From an uncultured Alphaproteobacteria bacterium (lineage in GTDB: Bacteria > Pseudomonadota > Alphaproteobacteria > HIMB59), in contig CABXXO010000001.1 of NCBI GenBank assembly GCA_902516235.1, forward strand, positions 1-64,000: 64,000 nucleotides of DNA, given 5' to 3'. The notes below the pieces were generated by a model that was not told where the DNA came from, did not search any database, and saw nothing but the letters and a program-made list of their open reading frames with translations. Both the position numbers and the translations under genes were made by a program. Shown here piece after piece: positions 50,042-59,605 of this stretch (its first letter is position 1; the number at the start of each line of letters is the position of its first letter).

Positions 50042-50727
50042 TAATACTCCGATACATTATCTATATTAAAATTATAAAGCTTTCTTGCTGAGCCATACAT
50101 TTTAAAATGTGTTAATTGATTTTCATCAATGTTTGCTTTTTTCAAAAGAGATTTTAGAAGGTCTTGATCTTTTTTATTCATATTTTTTTTTTCACAATCA
50201 GCTCCTAAGGATTTAGGTTCTCCTTTCATAAAAATTTTTGCTTCATAAATACTATCTCCTAACGCATCACCAGCATCTCCACAAATTACTAAGTTGCCTG
50301 ACTGTGCCATAAAGGCAGACATATGACCTACAGAGCCTTTTACAATAATATCGATGCCCTTCATAGAAATTCCACAACGAGAGCTTGTATCTCCGTCAAC
50401 AATTAACGTCCCCCCATGAGCAGTAGCACCAGCCGACTGAGAAGCATTACCTTTTACGTGAACAGATCCTGACATCATATTCTCAGCTACCCCTGTTCCT
50501 ACATTACCATTTACAATAACATCAGCTTTCATATTCATCCCTGCACAGTAATAACCAACATGACCTTCAATGGTTACATCCATTTCATCTTTTAAACCCG
50601 CACAAATTGCATGATTACCATCTGGATTGATTATTTTAAAACTTCTATCATTTGATTTTTGGTCAAGATTTTGAAGTAACTCGTTAACTTTTCTCAAAGA
50701 GTCTTTTTTAAGATTTAATTTAATCAT
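50041..50727 (-). CDS. mgsB: N-methylglutamate synthase GXGXG subunit-like (MgsB), copy 2
   Basis: GXGXG repeats GNVGTGVAENMMSGSVHVKGNASQSAGATAHGGTLIVDG. Confidence 0.8.
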   Translation of the reverse strand: MIKLNLKKDSLRKVNELLQNLDQKSNDRSFKIINPDGNHAICAGLKDEMDVTIEGHVGYYCAGMNMKADVIVNGNVGTGVAENMMSGSVHVKGNASQSAGATAHGGTLIVDGDTSSRCGISMKGIDIIVKGSVGHMSAFMAQSGNLVICGDAGDALGDSIYEAKIFMKGEPKSLGADCEKKNMNKKDQDLLKSLLKKANIDENQLTHFKMYGSARKLYNFNIDNVSEY

Positions 50728-51605
50728 TTTCCCCAGCTGTATACTAAACCAGGTTCAGGTTCAAAAATTTTTGCTTTGTTAACATTAGGTAAATGAGCCA
50801 TTGCTTGAAACTCTGAAGCTATAGCAACGTAATCCTTTGTTTCTGCCACAACAGCAGGCTTACAAGCAATTTCATCTCTTACTATTGCTAAACCATTTTT
50901 GGTACCAGAAATAAAAGTATAAAAACCATCTAAGTCTTTTAATCCATCAATTAATGTCTCTTTTAAAGATTTCTTATTTGATAAACCATTTGAAATGTAA
51001 CCAGCAGCTACCTCTGTGTCGTTTTGAGATTTAATTTCTATTCCCTTTTTTTTTAGTGTTCTTCTTAAATTGTTATGATTTGACAGTGAGCCATTGTGAA
51101 CTAGGCACTCATCCTCTCCTGTTGAATAAGGATGTGATCCATCTGTTGTAATTGCACTTTCTGTAGCCATTCTTGTATGTCCAATAGCATGAGTACCAGA
51201 AAAATTTTTAAGTGAAAAATTATTTACAACATCTCTTGGATTTCCAACCTGTTTAAATATTTCAATTGAACTTCCATAGCCAACTAAATTTAAATTATTA
51301 TAACTCTTGATAATACTTATTACTTTTACAGGTTTTAATGATGTCTCTAAGACAAAATGATCAGATATTATTTTTATTTTTGCATCTTTGATTTCTTTAC
51401 TAAGATTTTTTTTAATTTCTTTGATATTATTTTTGTTATAGCAAATAGAATATTTGTATTTCTTTTTTCTTTCAGTTGAATAGATTGCAAAACCTGCACT
51501 GTCAGGTCCTCGAGTAGACATATTATTCATCATTCCGGTTAAAAATTTACCAAGATCTTTATTGTACTTTTTATTCTTTAGGTAAAGACCGACTATTCCA
51601 CACAT
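50724..51605 (-). CDS. mgsA: N-methylglutamate synthase class II amidotransferase-like subunit (MgsA), copy 2
   Basis: MCGIVGLYL, STRGPDSAGFAIYS, IGHTRMATESAITTDGSHPYS. Confidence 0.82.
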   Translation of the reverse strand: MCGIVGLYLKNKKYNKDLGKFLTGMMNNMSTRGPDSAGFAIYSTERKKKYKYSICYNKNNIKEIKKNLSKEIKDAKIKIISDHFVLETSLKPVKVISIIKSYNNLNLVGYGSSIEIFKQVGNPRDVVNNFSLKNFSGTHAIGHTRMATESAITTDGSHPYSTGEDECLVHNGSLSNHNNLRRTLKKKGIEIKSQNDTEVAAGYISNGLSNKKSLKETLIDGLKDLDGFYTFISGTKNGLAIVRDEIACKPAVVAETKDYVAIASEFQAMAHLPNVNKAKIFEPEPGLVYSWGK

Positions 51606-51610
51606 CTTTG

Positions 51611-52207
51611 TTATATGGCTTCATAACCATACTCTAAACATGAGTCAGTTATACTATGATAAAAAGAGCCTCCAAAACTTCTGAGGGCAAAAAGATTAAA
51701 GCAGTCTGGTTTTTCACTAATAAAATCAATAATAATATTAATTCCATTATAAGTTGTGTTAGCACAATTATTCGGTTTAAACATATCGTTGTTGAAGTTT
51801 AACGGTGAACCTTTTTTTAATACGTCCTTTGACTTTGAGCCACTGATTTCAATGACTGCTCTTGATTGAGAGATGTCAGTAACAGCAAAATCATTTTCAT
51901 TAAAAATATTATGAATATCCTCAATGAGTTTTTTATCTCTAGATATAATCAACCATGTATCAGGACCTACCCATAAAATCCTAGCAATATTATCTGAAGT
52001 AACTGTTAGACTTTTAGTTGGTAATTTTAAATTATTAAAAATTATTTGATTTATATCAACGTTACTTTTTTTAAATTTAGCAATTTGAAAAATAGATAAT
52101 TCTTTTACTTCAGTTAATTTAAGTATGTCATCTTTATTTTCATAATCTCCATAAAAACCAAGTTTATGATCAAAGTGAAGTGGTGAAATATTCTCTATAA
52201 CAGGCAT
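51611..52207 (-). CDS. mgdD: Sarcosine oxidase gamma-like/N-methylglutamate dehydrogenase subunit
   Basis: LWVGPDTWLIIS, VTDISQSRAVIEISGSKSKDVLKKG typical of SoxG; start MPVIEN at 52207 preferred. Confidence 0.75.
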   Translation of the reverse strand: MPVIENISPLHFDHKLGFYGDYENKDDILKLTEVKELSIFQIAKFKKSNVDINQIIFNNLKLPTKSLTVTSDNIARILWVGPDTWLIISRDKKLIEDIHNIFNENDFAVTDISQSRAVIEISGSKSKDVLKKGSPLNFNNDMFKPNNCANTTYNGINIIIDFISEKPDCFNLFALRSFGGSFYHSITDSCLEYGYEAI

Positions 52208-52208
52208 A

Positions 52209-55208
52209 TTAAGATCTAACTCTCTCGCCATCTGGATCAACGTAATGAGAAGAAACAACCTCAACTGGAATTGAAATATCTTTTAAAGGGGATACAGCAA
52301 AAAGATTTTTTCCTATTTTATTTTTTCCATCTTTTATTATTGCTATAGAAAATGGGTTATTATATTCCACACTCCAACAAGATGAAGATACATGACCTAG
52401 TTTTGGTACAGGAGATGCTACTTTATCATTCTCAACGATATGAGAACCTTCAGGAATTTTAGTTCTTTTATCAAGTGGAACTAATCCAACAATAGTTTGT
52501 CTGTCTTCTGATGAGAACGCTTCTTTAGATAGAGATCTTTTACCAATGAAATCTTTTTTCTTACTTACCATTCCATTTAAACCCACGTCAAAAGGAACTG
52601 CTCTTCCATCTAACTCAGCACCAGCAACGTGACCCATTTCAATTCTAAGTGTGGACAATGCTTCTGTACCATAAGGCTCTATATTAAAAGCTTTACCCTC
52701 ATCCATAATCCTCTTCCACATATGAAGACCAAAATTAGACTCAACATTTACTTCATAAGCTAACTCTCCGGAGAAAGATATTCGATAAATTCTAGCAAAA
52801 ATACCATCAATGTTGGTGTCAACTAATCCCATAAACGGCAATCCTTCATTAGATAAATCTATATTGGGAAATAATTTTGATAAAAGTTCTCTGGACTTTG
52901 GTCCCGCAACAGCAATACCTGACCACTGTTCAGTTGTTGATAAAACATTAACATCTAATTCAGGCCAGACGACTTGAAGATAATATTCTAAGTGAGAGAG
53001 AACATTCGCTGCTTGTGCTGTAGTAGTCGTCATATGAAAATGATTTTCTGATAGCCTTGAAGTAGTACCATCATCAAAAACCATACCATCTTCTCGAAGC
53101 ATCACACCGTATCTAGCTTTACCTACAGGTAATTTTAACCAAGCATTTGTGTAAACTCTGTTTAAAAACTCTGGAGCATCTGGGCCTTTAATATCTATTT
53201 TTCCAAGTGTTGTAACATCACATATTCCAACATTTTTTCTAACATTTGCAGCTTCCCTATTTACAGCATCATTCATATTTTCTGACTCTTTGGGATAATA
53301 TCTAGGTCTTTGCCATAATCCTGCTGCAACAAAAACAGCATTTTTTTCTTCATGCCAATTATGAATTGGAGATTTCCTAGTTGGTAAGTAATGGTTTCCA
53401 ACTTCTCTACCTACAATTGCTCCAATAGTTACAGGAGTATAAGGTGGTCGAAATGTTGTATGACCAACCTCAGGGACAATTTTCTTTTCAATGTTTGAGA
53501 CATACTGAAGACCATTTAGATTACTGGTTTTACCTTGGTCTCCAGCCATTCCTAAAGTTGTATATCTTTTTACGTGTTCAATAGATCTGAAGCCCTCTCT
53601 GATAGCTAATTCAACATCGGACACTGCAACATCATTTTGAAAGTCAATGAAACGCTTTGGTTTTTTTCCTTGTGGTAAAGGCATACACCATAATCTTTCA
53701 TGTTTTTCGTATTTTGGTTCTTTTGAATTTGGTGTGTTAGTTTCAATATTATTATCTGTAAACTTATTTGATAGATCAAATCCAACTTGAAAACCTTCGG
53801 CTAAAGATTGGTTTAGTGTAAATGATCCATTAGCTGCTCCCACTGCGCTTTCTCTTTGTCTTTTTTTGTCAGGAACAAAAGCATCTATTTCTTCATTAAA
53901 TTTTAATTTATTACCGGCTTGAGATGATAAATGAACTGTTGGAGTCCAACCACCAGACATACAAATGCAATCACAATCAATACTCTCCAAGCTAGTAAAG
54001 TTTTCTTTGTCTTTATCTAATTCACCGATGACCGCAGATTTAATTTTTAAATGACCTTTTGTGTCAGCAATACCAGAATTAAATCTAATGTTGACACCTT
54101 TTTGTTTAACTTCCTTAACCAACTCGCCGTTAGAATTATTTCTAGTGTCTAAAATTACAGGAGTGATGTCATTTTTTAAAAATTCTAGGGCAGTTGAATA
54201 AGCAGTGTCATTGTTCGTAAAAATAATTGGTTTCTTACCAACCAACGTCTCGTAAACTGTCATATATTCTTTGGCTGCAGATGCTAACAAAATCCCTGGT
54301 CTGTCATTATTACCAAAAGAAATTGGTCTTTCTATAGAGCCCGTTGATACGATTACCTCACCTGCTCTAATATAATGTAATCTTTGTCTTGGAGTATATT
54401 TAGATGGATTTTCTTGGTGATCGCTGACCCTTTCGATCATCACAGTCATATTATGATCATAGTATCCAAAAACCTGAGATCTTTTTTTCAAAATTACATT
54501 GGGCAAACTTTTTAATTGAGCAACAGTATCATTAGCCCACTCTTTACCAGACATGTTTCCAATTGTGACCTCATCGGTAAGAAGCGATCCTCCAAAGTTA
54601 GCTTTATCTTCAGCAAGAATGACTCTGGCACCATTTTTTGCAGCTGCTAATGCACTGGCTAAACCAGAGGGGCCAGAACCAACAACAAGAACATCACAGT
54701 GTTCGTAATTATGTTCATATCTATCGGGATCAGGTTGTAGTGGAGCCACTCCCATTCCTGCAGCTTTTCTGATAAAAGGTTCATATATTTTCATCCAAAA
54801 ACTTTTTGGCCACATAAATGTTTTGTAATAAAAACCTGCTGGGAAAAAACGATTAAGCAAATTATTCACTTCCCCTATATCAAATTGCACTGAGGGCCAA
54901 CAATTTTGACTTTTCGCTTTAAGCCCTTCAACAAGTTCAACTTCGGTTGCAATAATATTGGGTTCTGACTTATTACCTTCATGTAATTGAACCATTGCAT
55001 TTGGTTCCTCTACTCCAACTCCTAAAAAACCTCTTGGTCGATGATATTTAAAACTTCTTCCAATCAAATGGATACCATTAGATATCAATGCAGATGCTAA
55101 AGTGTCACCCTCGTATCCATGATAAGTGTGGCCATTAAAAGAAAAATTAATTTTTTTATTTTTATTTATTAAGCCAGTTGAATTTTTTGTTCTATAAGCA
55201 TTACTCAT
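52209..55208 (-). CDS. mgdC: Sarcosine oxidase alpha-like/N-methylglutamate dehydrogenase subunit
   Basis: FSFNGHTYHGYEGDTLASALISNG 2Fe-2S-like N-terminus, VLVVGSGPSGLASALAAAKNGARV, C-terminal GcvT-like domain. Confidence 0.83.
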   Translation of the reverse strand: MSNAYRTKNSTGLINKNKKINFSFNGHTYHGYEGDTLASALISNGIHLIGRSFKYHRPRGFLGVGVEEPNAMVQLHEGNKSEPNIIATEVELVEGLKAKSQNCWPSVQFDIGEVNNLLNRFFPAGFYYKTFMWPKSFWMKIYEPFIRKAAGMGVAPLQPDPDRYEHNYEHCDVLVVGSGPSGLASALAAAKNGARVILAEDKANFGGSLLTDEVTIGNMSGKEWANDTVAQLKSLPNVILKKRSQVFGYYDHNMTVMIERVSDHQENPSKYTPRQRLHYIRAGEVIVSTGSIERPISFGNNDRPGILLASAAKEYMTVYETLVGKKPIIFTNNDTAYSTALEFLKNDITPVILDTRNNSNGELVKEVKQKGVNIRFNSGIADTKGHLKIKSAVIGELDKDKENFTSLESIDCDCICMSGGWTPTVHLSSQAGNKLKFNEEIDAFVPDKKRQRESAVGAANGSFTLNQSLAEGFQVGFDLSNKFTDNNIETNTPNSKEPKYEKHERLWCMPLPQGKKPKRFIDFQNDVAVSDVELAIREGFRSIEHVKRYTTLGMAGDQGKTSNLNGLQYVSNIEKKIVPEVGHTTFRPPYTPVTIGAIVGREVGNHYLPTRKSPIHNWHEEKNAVFVAAGLWQRPRYYPKESENMNDAVNREAANVRKNVGICDVTTLGKIDIKGPDAPEFLNRVYTNAWLKLPVGKARYGVMLREDGMVFDDGTTSRLSENHFHMTTTTAQAANVLSHLEYYLQVVWPELDVNVLSTTEQWSGIAVAGPKSRELLSKLFPNIDLSNEGLPFMGLVDTNIDGIFARIYRISFSGELAYEVNVESNFGLHMWKRIMDEGKAFNIEPYGTEALSTLRIEMGHVAGAELDGRAVPFDVGLNGMVSKKKDFIGKRSLSKEAFSSEDRQTIVGLVPLDKRTKIPEGSHIVENDKVASPVPKLGHVSSSCWSVEYNNPFSIAIIKDGKNKIGKNLFAVSPLKDISIPVEVVSSHYVDPDGERVRS

Positions 55209-55473
55209 TGAAAGCCTCGTTCATTTTACATGTATCAAAAATTTCATGAGTAGCAGTATCTCTGGAAGCCTTAAACCATTGTCTACACCCAGAAACGTGA
55301 TGCCATAGTTCTGTATGTTTACCTCTAGGGTTGTCTCTAAAATATACAAAGTTGTCCCAATCTTCTGTTGAGATTTCTTCACCTAGCATAGGACGTTTGA
55401 CAGTAGCGTCTCCGCCATAAGAAAATTCATTTTGAGATCGTTTGCCACAATAAGGGCATTTTATTTCTAACAT
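55201..55473 (-). CDS. mgdB: Sarcosine oxidase delta-like/N-methylglutamate dehydrogenase subunit
   Basis: CPYCGKRSQNEFSYGGDA...ELWHHVSGCRQWFKASRDTATHEI. Confidence 0.83.
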   Translation of the reverse strand: MLEIKCPYCGKRSQNEFSYGGDATVKRPMLGEEISTEDWDNFVYFRDNPRGKHTELWHHVSGCRQWFKASRDTATHEIFDTCKMNEAFNE

Positions 55474-55476
55474 TAA

Positions 55477-56733
55477 TTAACCGATCCAGGGCTTAGGGCC
55501 GACACCTTTTTCGTCAATAATTTTACCAGTATGAAAACGTTCTAAATTAAAGTCGGAATTTAATTCATGCACCTTGTCATGAGCAATTGTATGAGCAAAA
55601 ACCCATCCTGATGAAGGAGTTGCTTTGAACCCTCCGTAGCACCAGCCACAATTTAAATAGACACCACCTATATGCGTTTTATCTATTATAGGAGAACCAT
55701 CCATGGACATATCCATAATTCCACCCCAAGTTCTCAGCATTTTCAGTCTGCTAAAGTTTGGAAATACTGCTAATCCACCTGTGAGAACGTGTTGTATCAT
55801 AGGCATATTACCTCTTTGGGCATAACTATTATATCCGTCTAGGTCGCCGCCCATAACCATTTCGCCCTTGTCAGACTGACTACAATAAAAGTGTCCTGCT
55901 CCAAAAGTTACAACTTGATGCAGTAATGGTTTTACAGGTTCAGAGACACAAGCTTGCAGCACATGAGCTTCGATTGGTAGTCTCATATTTAACATGTCTG
56001 CGAGAAGAGTTGTGCTACCGGCAACACATAGTCCGACTTTTTTTGTTTTAATACTTCCTCTTGATGTTTGAACACCTTCAATTTTTCCGTTATTGACATC
56101 AAAACCTGTGACTTCACAATTTTGAATAATATCAACACCCATTGAGTCCGCTTGTCTAGCGTAACCCCAAGCAACAGCATCGTGTCTTGCTGTTCCCCCT
56201 CGAGGTTGCATTAGTCCACCATGTATTGGAAAACGACAATTTTCAGAAAAATCTGCAAATGGGATCATTTGTTTAATTTCATCCCTTCCAAGTAGAATTG
56301 CATCTATACCATTAAGTCTCATTGAATTACCTCTTCTTGCATAAGCATTCATTTGTGCATCAGAGTGAGCTAGGTTAATAATTCCTCTTGGTGAATACAT
56401 GACATTATAATTAAGTTCTTGACTAAGTGTTTCCCATAATTTCATTCCAAATTCATAAAAATGGGCATTTGAGTCAAACATGTAATTCGATCGAAGGATC
56501 GTTGTATTTCTTCCTACATTACCCCCACCTATCCAACCCTTCTCTAAAATAGCAACATTAGTAATGCCGTGCTCTTTTGCGAGATAGTATGCTGTTGCTA
56601 GACCGTGACCACCGCCACCTATGATAATTACATCATACTCTTTTTTAGGTTCAGGGTCTTTCCAAGCAACTTCCCAGTCTTGATGGTTAGTGAAAGCATT
56701 TTTAACTAAGCTGAAGACAGAATATTTTTGCAT
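55477..56733 (-). CDS. mgdA: Sarcosine oxidase beta-like/N-methylglutamate dehydrogenase subunit
   Basis: YDVIIIGGGGHGLATAYYLAKEHG, WIGGGNVGRNTTILRSNY, CGWCYGGFKATPSSGWVFA. Confidence 0.83.
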   Translation of the reverse strand: MQKYSVFSLVKNAFTNHQDWEVAWKDPEPKKEYDVIIIGGGGHGLATAYYLAKEHGITNVAILEKGWIGGGNVGRNTTILRSNYMFDSNAHFYEFGMKLWETLSQELNYNVMYSPRGIINLAHSDAQMNAYARRGNSMRLNGIDAILLGRDEIKQMIPFADFSENCRFPIHGGLMQPRGGTARHDAVAWGYARQADSMGVDIIQNCEVTGFDVNNGKIEGVQTSRGSIKTKKVGLCVAGSTTLLADMLNMRLPIEAHVLQACVSEPVKPLLHQVVTFGAGHFYCSQSDKGEMVMGGDLDGYNSYAQRGNMPMIQHVLTGGLAVFPNFSRLKMLRTWGGIMDMSMDGSPIIDKTHIGGVYLNCGWCYGGFKATPSSGWVFAHTIAHDKVHELNSDFNLERFHTGKIIDEKGVGPKPWIG

Positions 56734-56789
56734 GATTCAAATTTACCTATTCGAAAATATATAAATAAATTAATTGCTTCAATAATGAC

Positions 56790-56806
56790 GTTCCATAATA
56801 TGAAAC
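56790..56806. promoter_or_regulatory. Operator-like palindrome between divergent mgdA and tmm (candidate IclR site 3)
   Basis: GTTCCA-TAATA-TGAAAC, one mismatch to sites 1 and 2, same 5-bp spacer. Confidence 0.65.
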
Positions 56807-56908
56807 AATATTTTATTTATCCTTTATTCTGTTACCTTAATGACTAAAAAATGGATTGGAAATTTATTTATAATATTTAATATATTCTCAATTCAGGGGA
56901 GAATATTT

Positions 56909-58243
56909 ATGACAAAAGTAGCTTTAATTGGTACCGGTCCATGTGGTTTATCATTTCTTAGATCTTTATATCAAGCCAAAAAAAAAGGAGAGAATATACC
57001 GGAAGTAGTAGCATTTGATAAACAGTCTGATTGGGGTGGGCTTTGGAATTACAGCTGGAGAACAGGATCTGATGAATACGGTGATCCTATTCCTAATAGT
57101 ATGTACAGGTATCTATGGTCGAATGGTCCAAAGGAATGCTTAGAGTTTGCCGATTATTCTTTTGATGAGCATTTTAACAAGCCTATACCCTCCTTCCCCC
57201 CAAGAGAAGTTTTAAAAGATTATATTATTGGTAGGGCAGAAAAATCAGAATTAAAAAAAAATGTAAAGTTTAATACTACTGTCACTAGTGTTACCAGTGA
57301 TGGAGATGCATTTAATGTTTCTTACAAGGATAAGGTTGAAGATAAGATTAGTAGTGAGAGATTTGATAACGTTGTTGTAGCTACAGGTCACTTTTCAGTT
57401 CCTTATATACCTGAGTATAAAGGTATGAGTTCTTTTCCTGGAAGAATTATGCACTCACATGACTTTAGGGATGCAGAAGAGTTTCGAAATAAAAATGTTG
57501 TAGTGTTAGGAAGTAGTTATTCTGCAGAGGATGTTGCCTTACAGTGCCATAAATATGGAGCTAAGTCTGTAACTATTGGTTATAGAAATAATCCTATGGG
57601 ATTCCATTGGCCAGAGGGAATGAAAGAGGTTCATTATATGGATAGGATCGAGGGTAATAAGGCAATATTTAAAGATGGTACTATTCAAGAGATGGATGCT
57701 CTAATTTTGTGTACTGGCTACCTTCATCATTTTCCTTTTTTATCTGAAGAATTAAAATTAAAAACTCATAATAGATTATACCCTCCTAAACTTTACAAAG
57801 GTATTGCTTGGCAAGATAATCCTAATTTGTTTTATTTAGGTATGCAGGACCAGTTTCATACATTTAATATGTTTGATGCTCAAGCTTGGTATGTCAGAGA
57901 CATCATCATGAATAAAATTTCCCTTCCTTCCAACGATGAAATGGAAAAGGACATTAATAACTGGGTTAGTAAAGAGGAAGCATTAGAAGATGCCCATCAG
58001 ATGATAGATTTTCAAACAGATTACTGTGTTGATCTTTGTTCATCTATTGACTATCCCAGGATTGATTTTGAGTTAATTCGTAAAAATTTTTATGAATGGG
58101 AGGATCACAAAGAGGAAAATATTCTGACTTACAGAGATAAATCCTTTCCCTCACCAGTCACTGGAACAGTTGGACCGTCACACCACACCACATGGTTAGA
58201 GGCAATGGACGACTCTATGCAAACATACTTAAAAACTAAATAA
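56909..58243 (+). CDS. tmm: Trimethylamine monooxygenase (flavin-containing monooxygenase family)
   Basis: VALIGTGPCGLSFLRSL FAD motif, FPGRIMHSHDF matches FxGxxxHxxxF FMO signature, VVLGSSYSAEDVALQ NADPH motif; internal start with RBS gggga preferred. Confidence 0.85.
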   Translation: MTKVALIGTGPCGLSFLRSLYQAKKKGENIPEVVAFDKQSDWGGLWNYSWRTGSDEYGDPIPNSMYRYLWSNGPKECLEFADYSFDEHFNKPIPSFPPREVLKDYIIGRAEKSELKKNVKFNTTVTSVTSDGDAFNVSYKDKVEDKISSERFDNVVVATGHFSVPYIPEYKGMSSFPGRIMHSHDFRDAEEFRNKNVVVLGSSYSAEDVALQCHKYGAKSVTIGYRNNPMGFHWPEGMKEVHYMDRIEGNKAIFKDGTIQEMDALILCTGYLHHFPFLSEELKLKTHNRLYPPKLYKGIAWQDNPNLFYLGMQDQFHTFNMFDAQAWYVRDIIMNKISLPSNDEMEKDINNWVSKEEALEDAHQMIDFQTDYCVDLCSSIDYPRIDFELIRKNFYEWEDHKEENILTYRDKSFPSPVTGTVGPSHHTTWLEAMDDSMQTYLKTK

Positions 58244-58251
58244 CTAAACAA

Positions 58252-58425
58252 ATGTCCAATAAATCCCTCAATTTTATTGGATGGATTTTGTTTATAATTT
58301 CTGCTGTCGGTTTTATCATATCTAGCATAGGTAGTTTTTGGGCTATGTTTGGAAGTCTCTTTTTTTTTGTAGCATGTTTTGTCTTTCTAATACCGTTCTT
58401 TAGAAAAGAGAAAAATAAAGATTAA
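58252..58425 (+). CDS. Small two-TM membrane protein, 57 aa, directly downstream of tmm, not in ORF track
   Basis: MSNKSLNFIGWILFIISAVGFIISSIGSFWAMFGSLFFFVACFVFLIPFFRKEKNKD. Confidence 0.6.
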   Translation: MSNKSLNFIGWILFIISAVGFIISSIGSFWAMFGSLFFFVACFVFLIPFFRKEKNKD

Positions 58426-59591
58426 GGAATTTTTCTATCAATACCTTTAGGTATAAGTTTTTTTTTGTCATAAAAGGGAAGGTCTACGATTTCACAATCT
58501 GTAAAATTATCATTGGTAGACTGTACTTTAACTTTAAAATCTTTCCATTCACCTGGATAATCAAAACGAACATAACCTACATATTTTTGTAATGTAGGAG
58601 ACCAAGTAGATGCAGATAGATATCCAATTTTTTGTTCATTAGATGCTAAATAAACTTTTGCTCTGTGTGTAATTTCTTTTTGAGAAGTTATACCAAATAG
58701 TCTCTTCCCAAATTTTCTTGATAGAAATTCTAAAGCTTTTTTTCCAATGAAATTTTCCTTGTTTAAATCTACTAGAGAGCCTAGTCCGATTTCATAAGGA
58801 TTCATCGTAGAGTCAAAATCAGTATTGTTGTCTAAAATACCTGCCTCAATTCTTCTAATATCCATAGACTCAAGTCCATCAAATGTCAGACCCATTGGAT
58901 ATCCTATTTCACAAATAGTATCCCAAATTTTTTTAGAATTAGTTTTATTTCCTAAAGTGTAAATTTCAAAACCTAGTTCAGATGTCCACCCTGTTCTTGA
59001 GACATATACATCCTGATCAGCTATTTTAAAATATCCAGAGTGATAATATTTGAAGTCATCATTGATTTCACTATTTGTAAGTTTTGAAATAATATCTTTT
59101 GAGATTGGGCCTTGAATTTGAATAACACGGGAGTTTGGGTCTGAAATAGTAACTTCAAAGTTTTTTTGATGAGCTTTTAGCCACGTCTCAAGTGGTCCAT
59201 CAGGTTGTACATACCAGAACTTATTTTGCTCCACTCTAAAAAGGACACCGTCTATAAAAATCCCGCCATTTTCATAACAGGCGATTGCATATTTGCCCCT
59301 TCCAACTTTCATATCTTTGATTTTTCTACAAAATATTTTATCTAAAAATTCTTCTGATTGTGGGCCTTCAATTTGTATAGGTTTTTCTGGAACATCATAC
59401 ATGACAGCTTTTCTTCTTAAATTCCAATAACTATCAGATATTTTATTACCAACAGATATAGCAAAATAACGATCAGCGTATACTCCATAAGTATTATTCT
59501 CTTTATGATAAAAATTAAAAAAAGGTCCTTTATCAAACCTTTTATCACTAATTGGTAAAGTATTAGATTTATCTAAAAAAACTGAGCTCAT
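58422..59591 (-). CDS. Stand-alone GcvT-like aminomethyltransferase/folate-dependent demethylase
   Basis: KPIQIEGPQSEEFLDKIFCRKIKDMKVGRGKYAIACYENGGIFIDGVLFR; VSRTGWTSELGFEIY; MDIRRIEAGILDNNTDF. Confidence 0.82.
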   Translation of the reverse strand: MSSVFLDKSNTLPISDKRFDKGPFFNFYHKENNTYGVYADRYFAISVGNKISDSYWNLRRKAVMYDVPEKPIQIEGPQSEEFLDKIFCRKIKDMKVGRGKYAIACYENGGIFIDGVLFRVEQNKFWYVQPDGPLETWLKAHQKNFEVTISDPNSRVIQIQGPISKDIISKLTNSEINDDFKYYHSGYFKIADQDVYVSRTGWTSELGFEIYTLGNKTNSKKIWDTICEIGYPMGLTFDGLESMDIRRIEAGILDNNTDFDSTMNPYEIGLGSLVDLNKENFIGKKALEFLSRKFGKRLFGITSQKEITHRAKVYLASNEQKIGYLSASTWSPTLQKYVGYVRFDYPGEWKDFKVKVQSTNDNFTDCEIVDLPFYDKKKLIPKGIDRKIP

Positions 59592-59605
59592 TTAAACTTT
59601 AATAT

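Noticed and set aside
52208-52264. Track start of the SoxG/MgdD ORF at 52264
   Set aside because: Would overlap mgdC by 56 nt; MPVIEN start at 52207 fits the operon spacing better.
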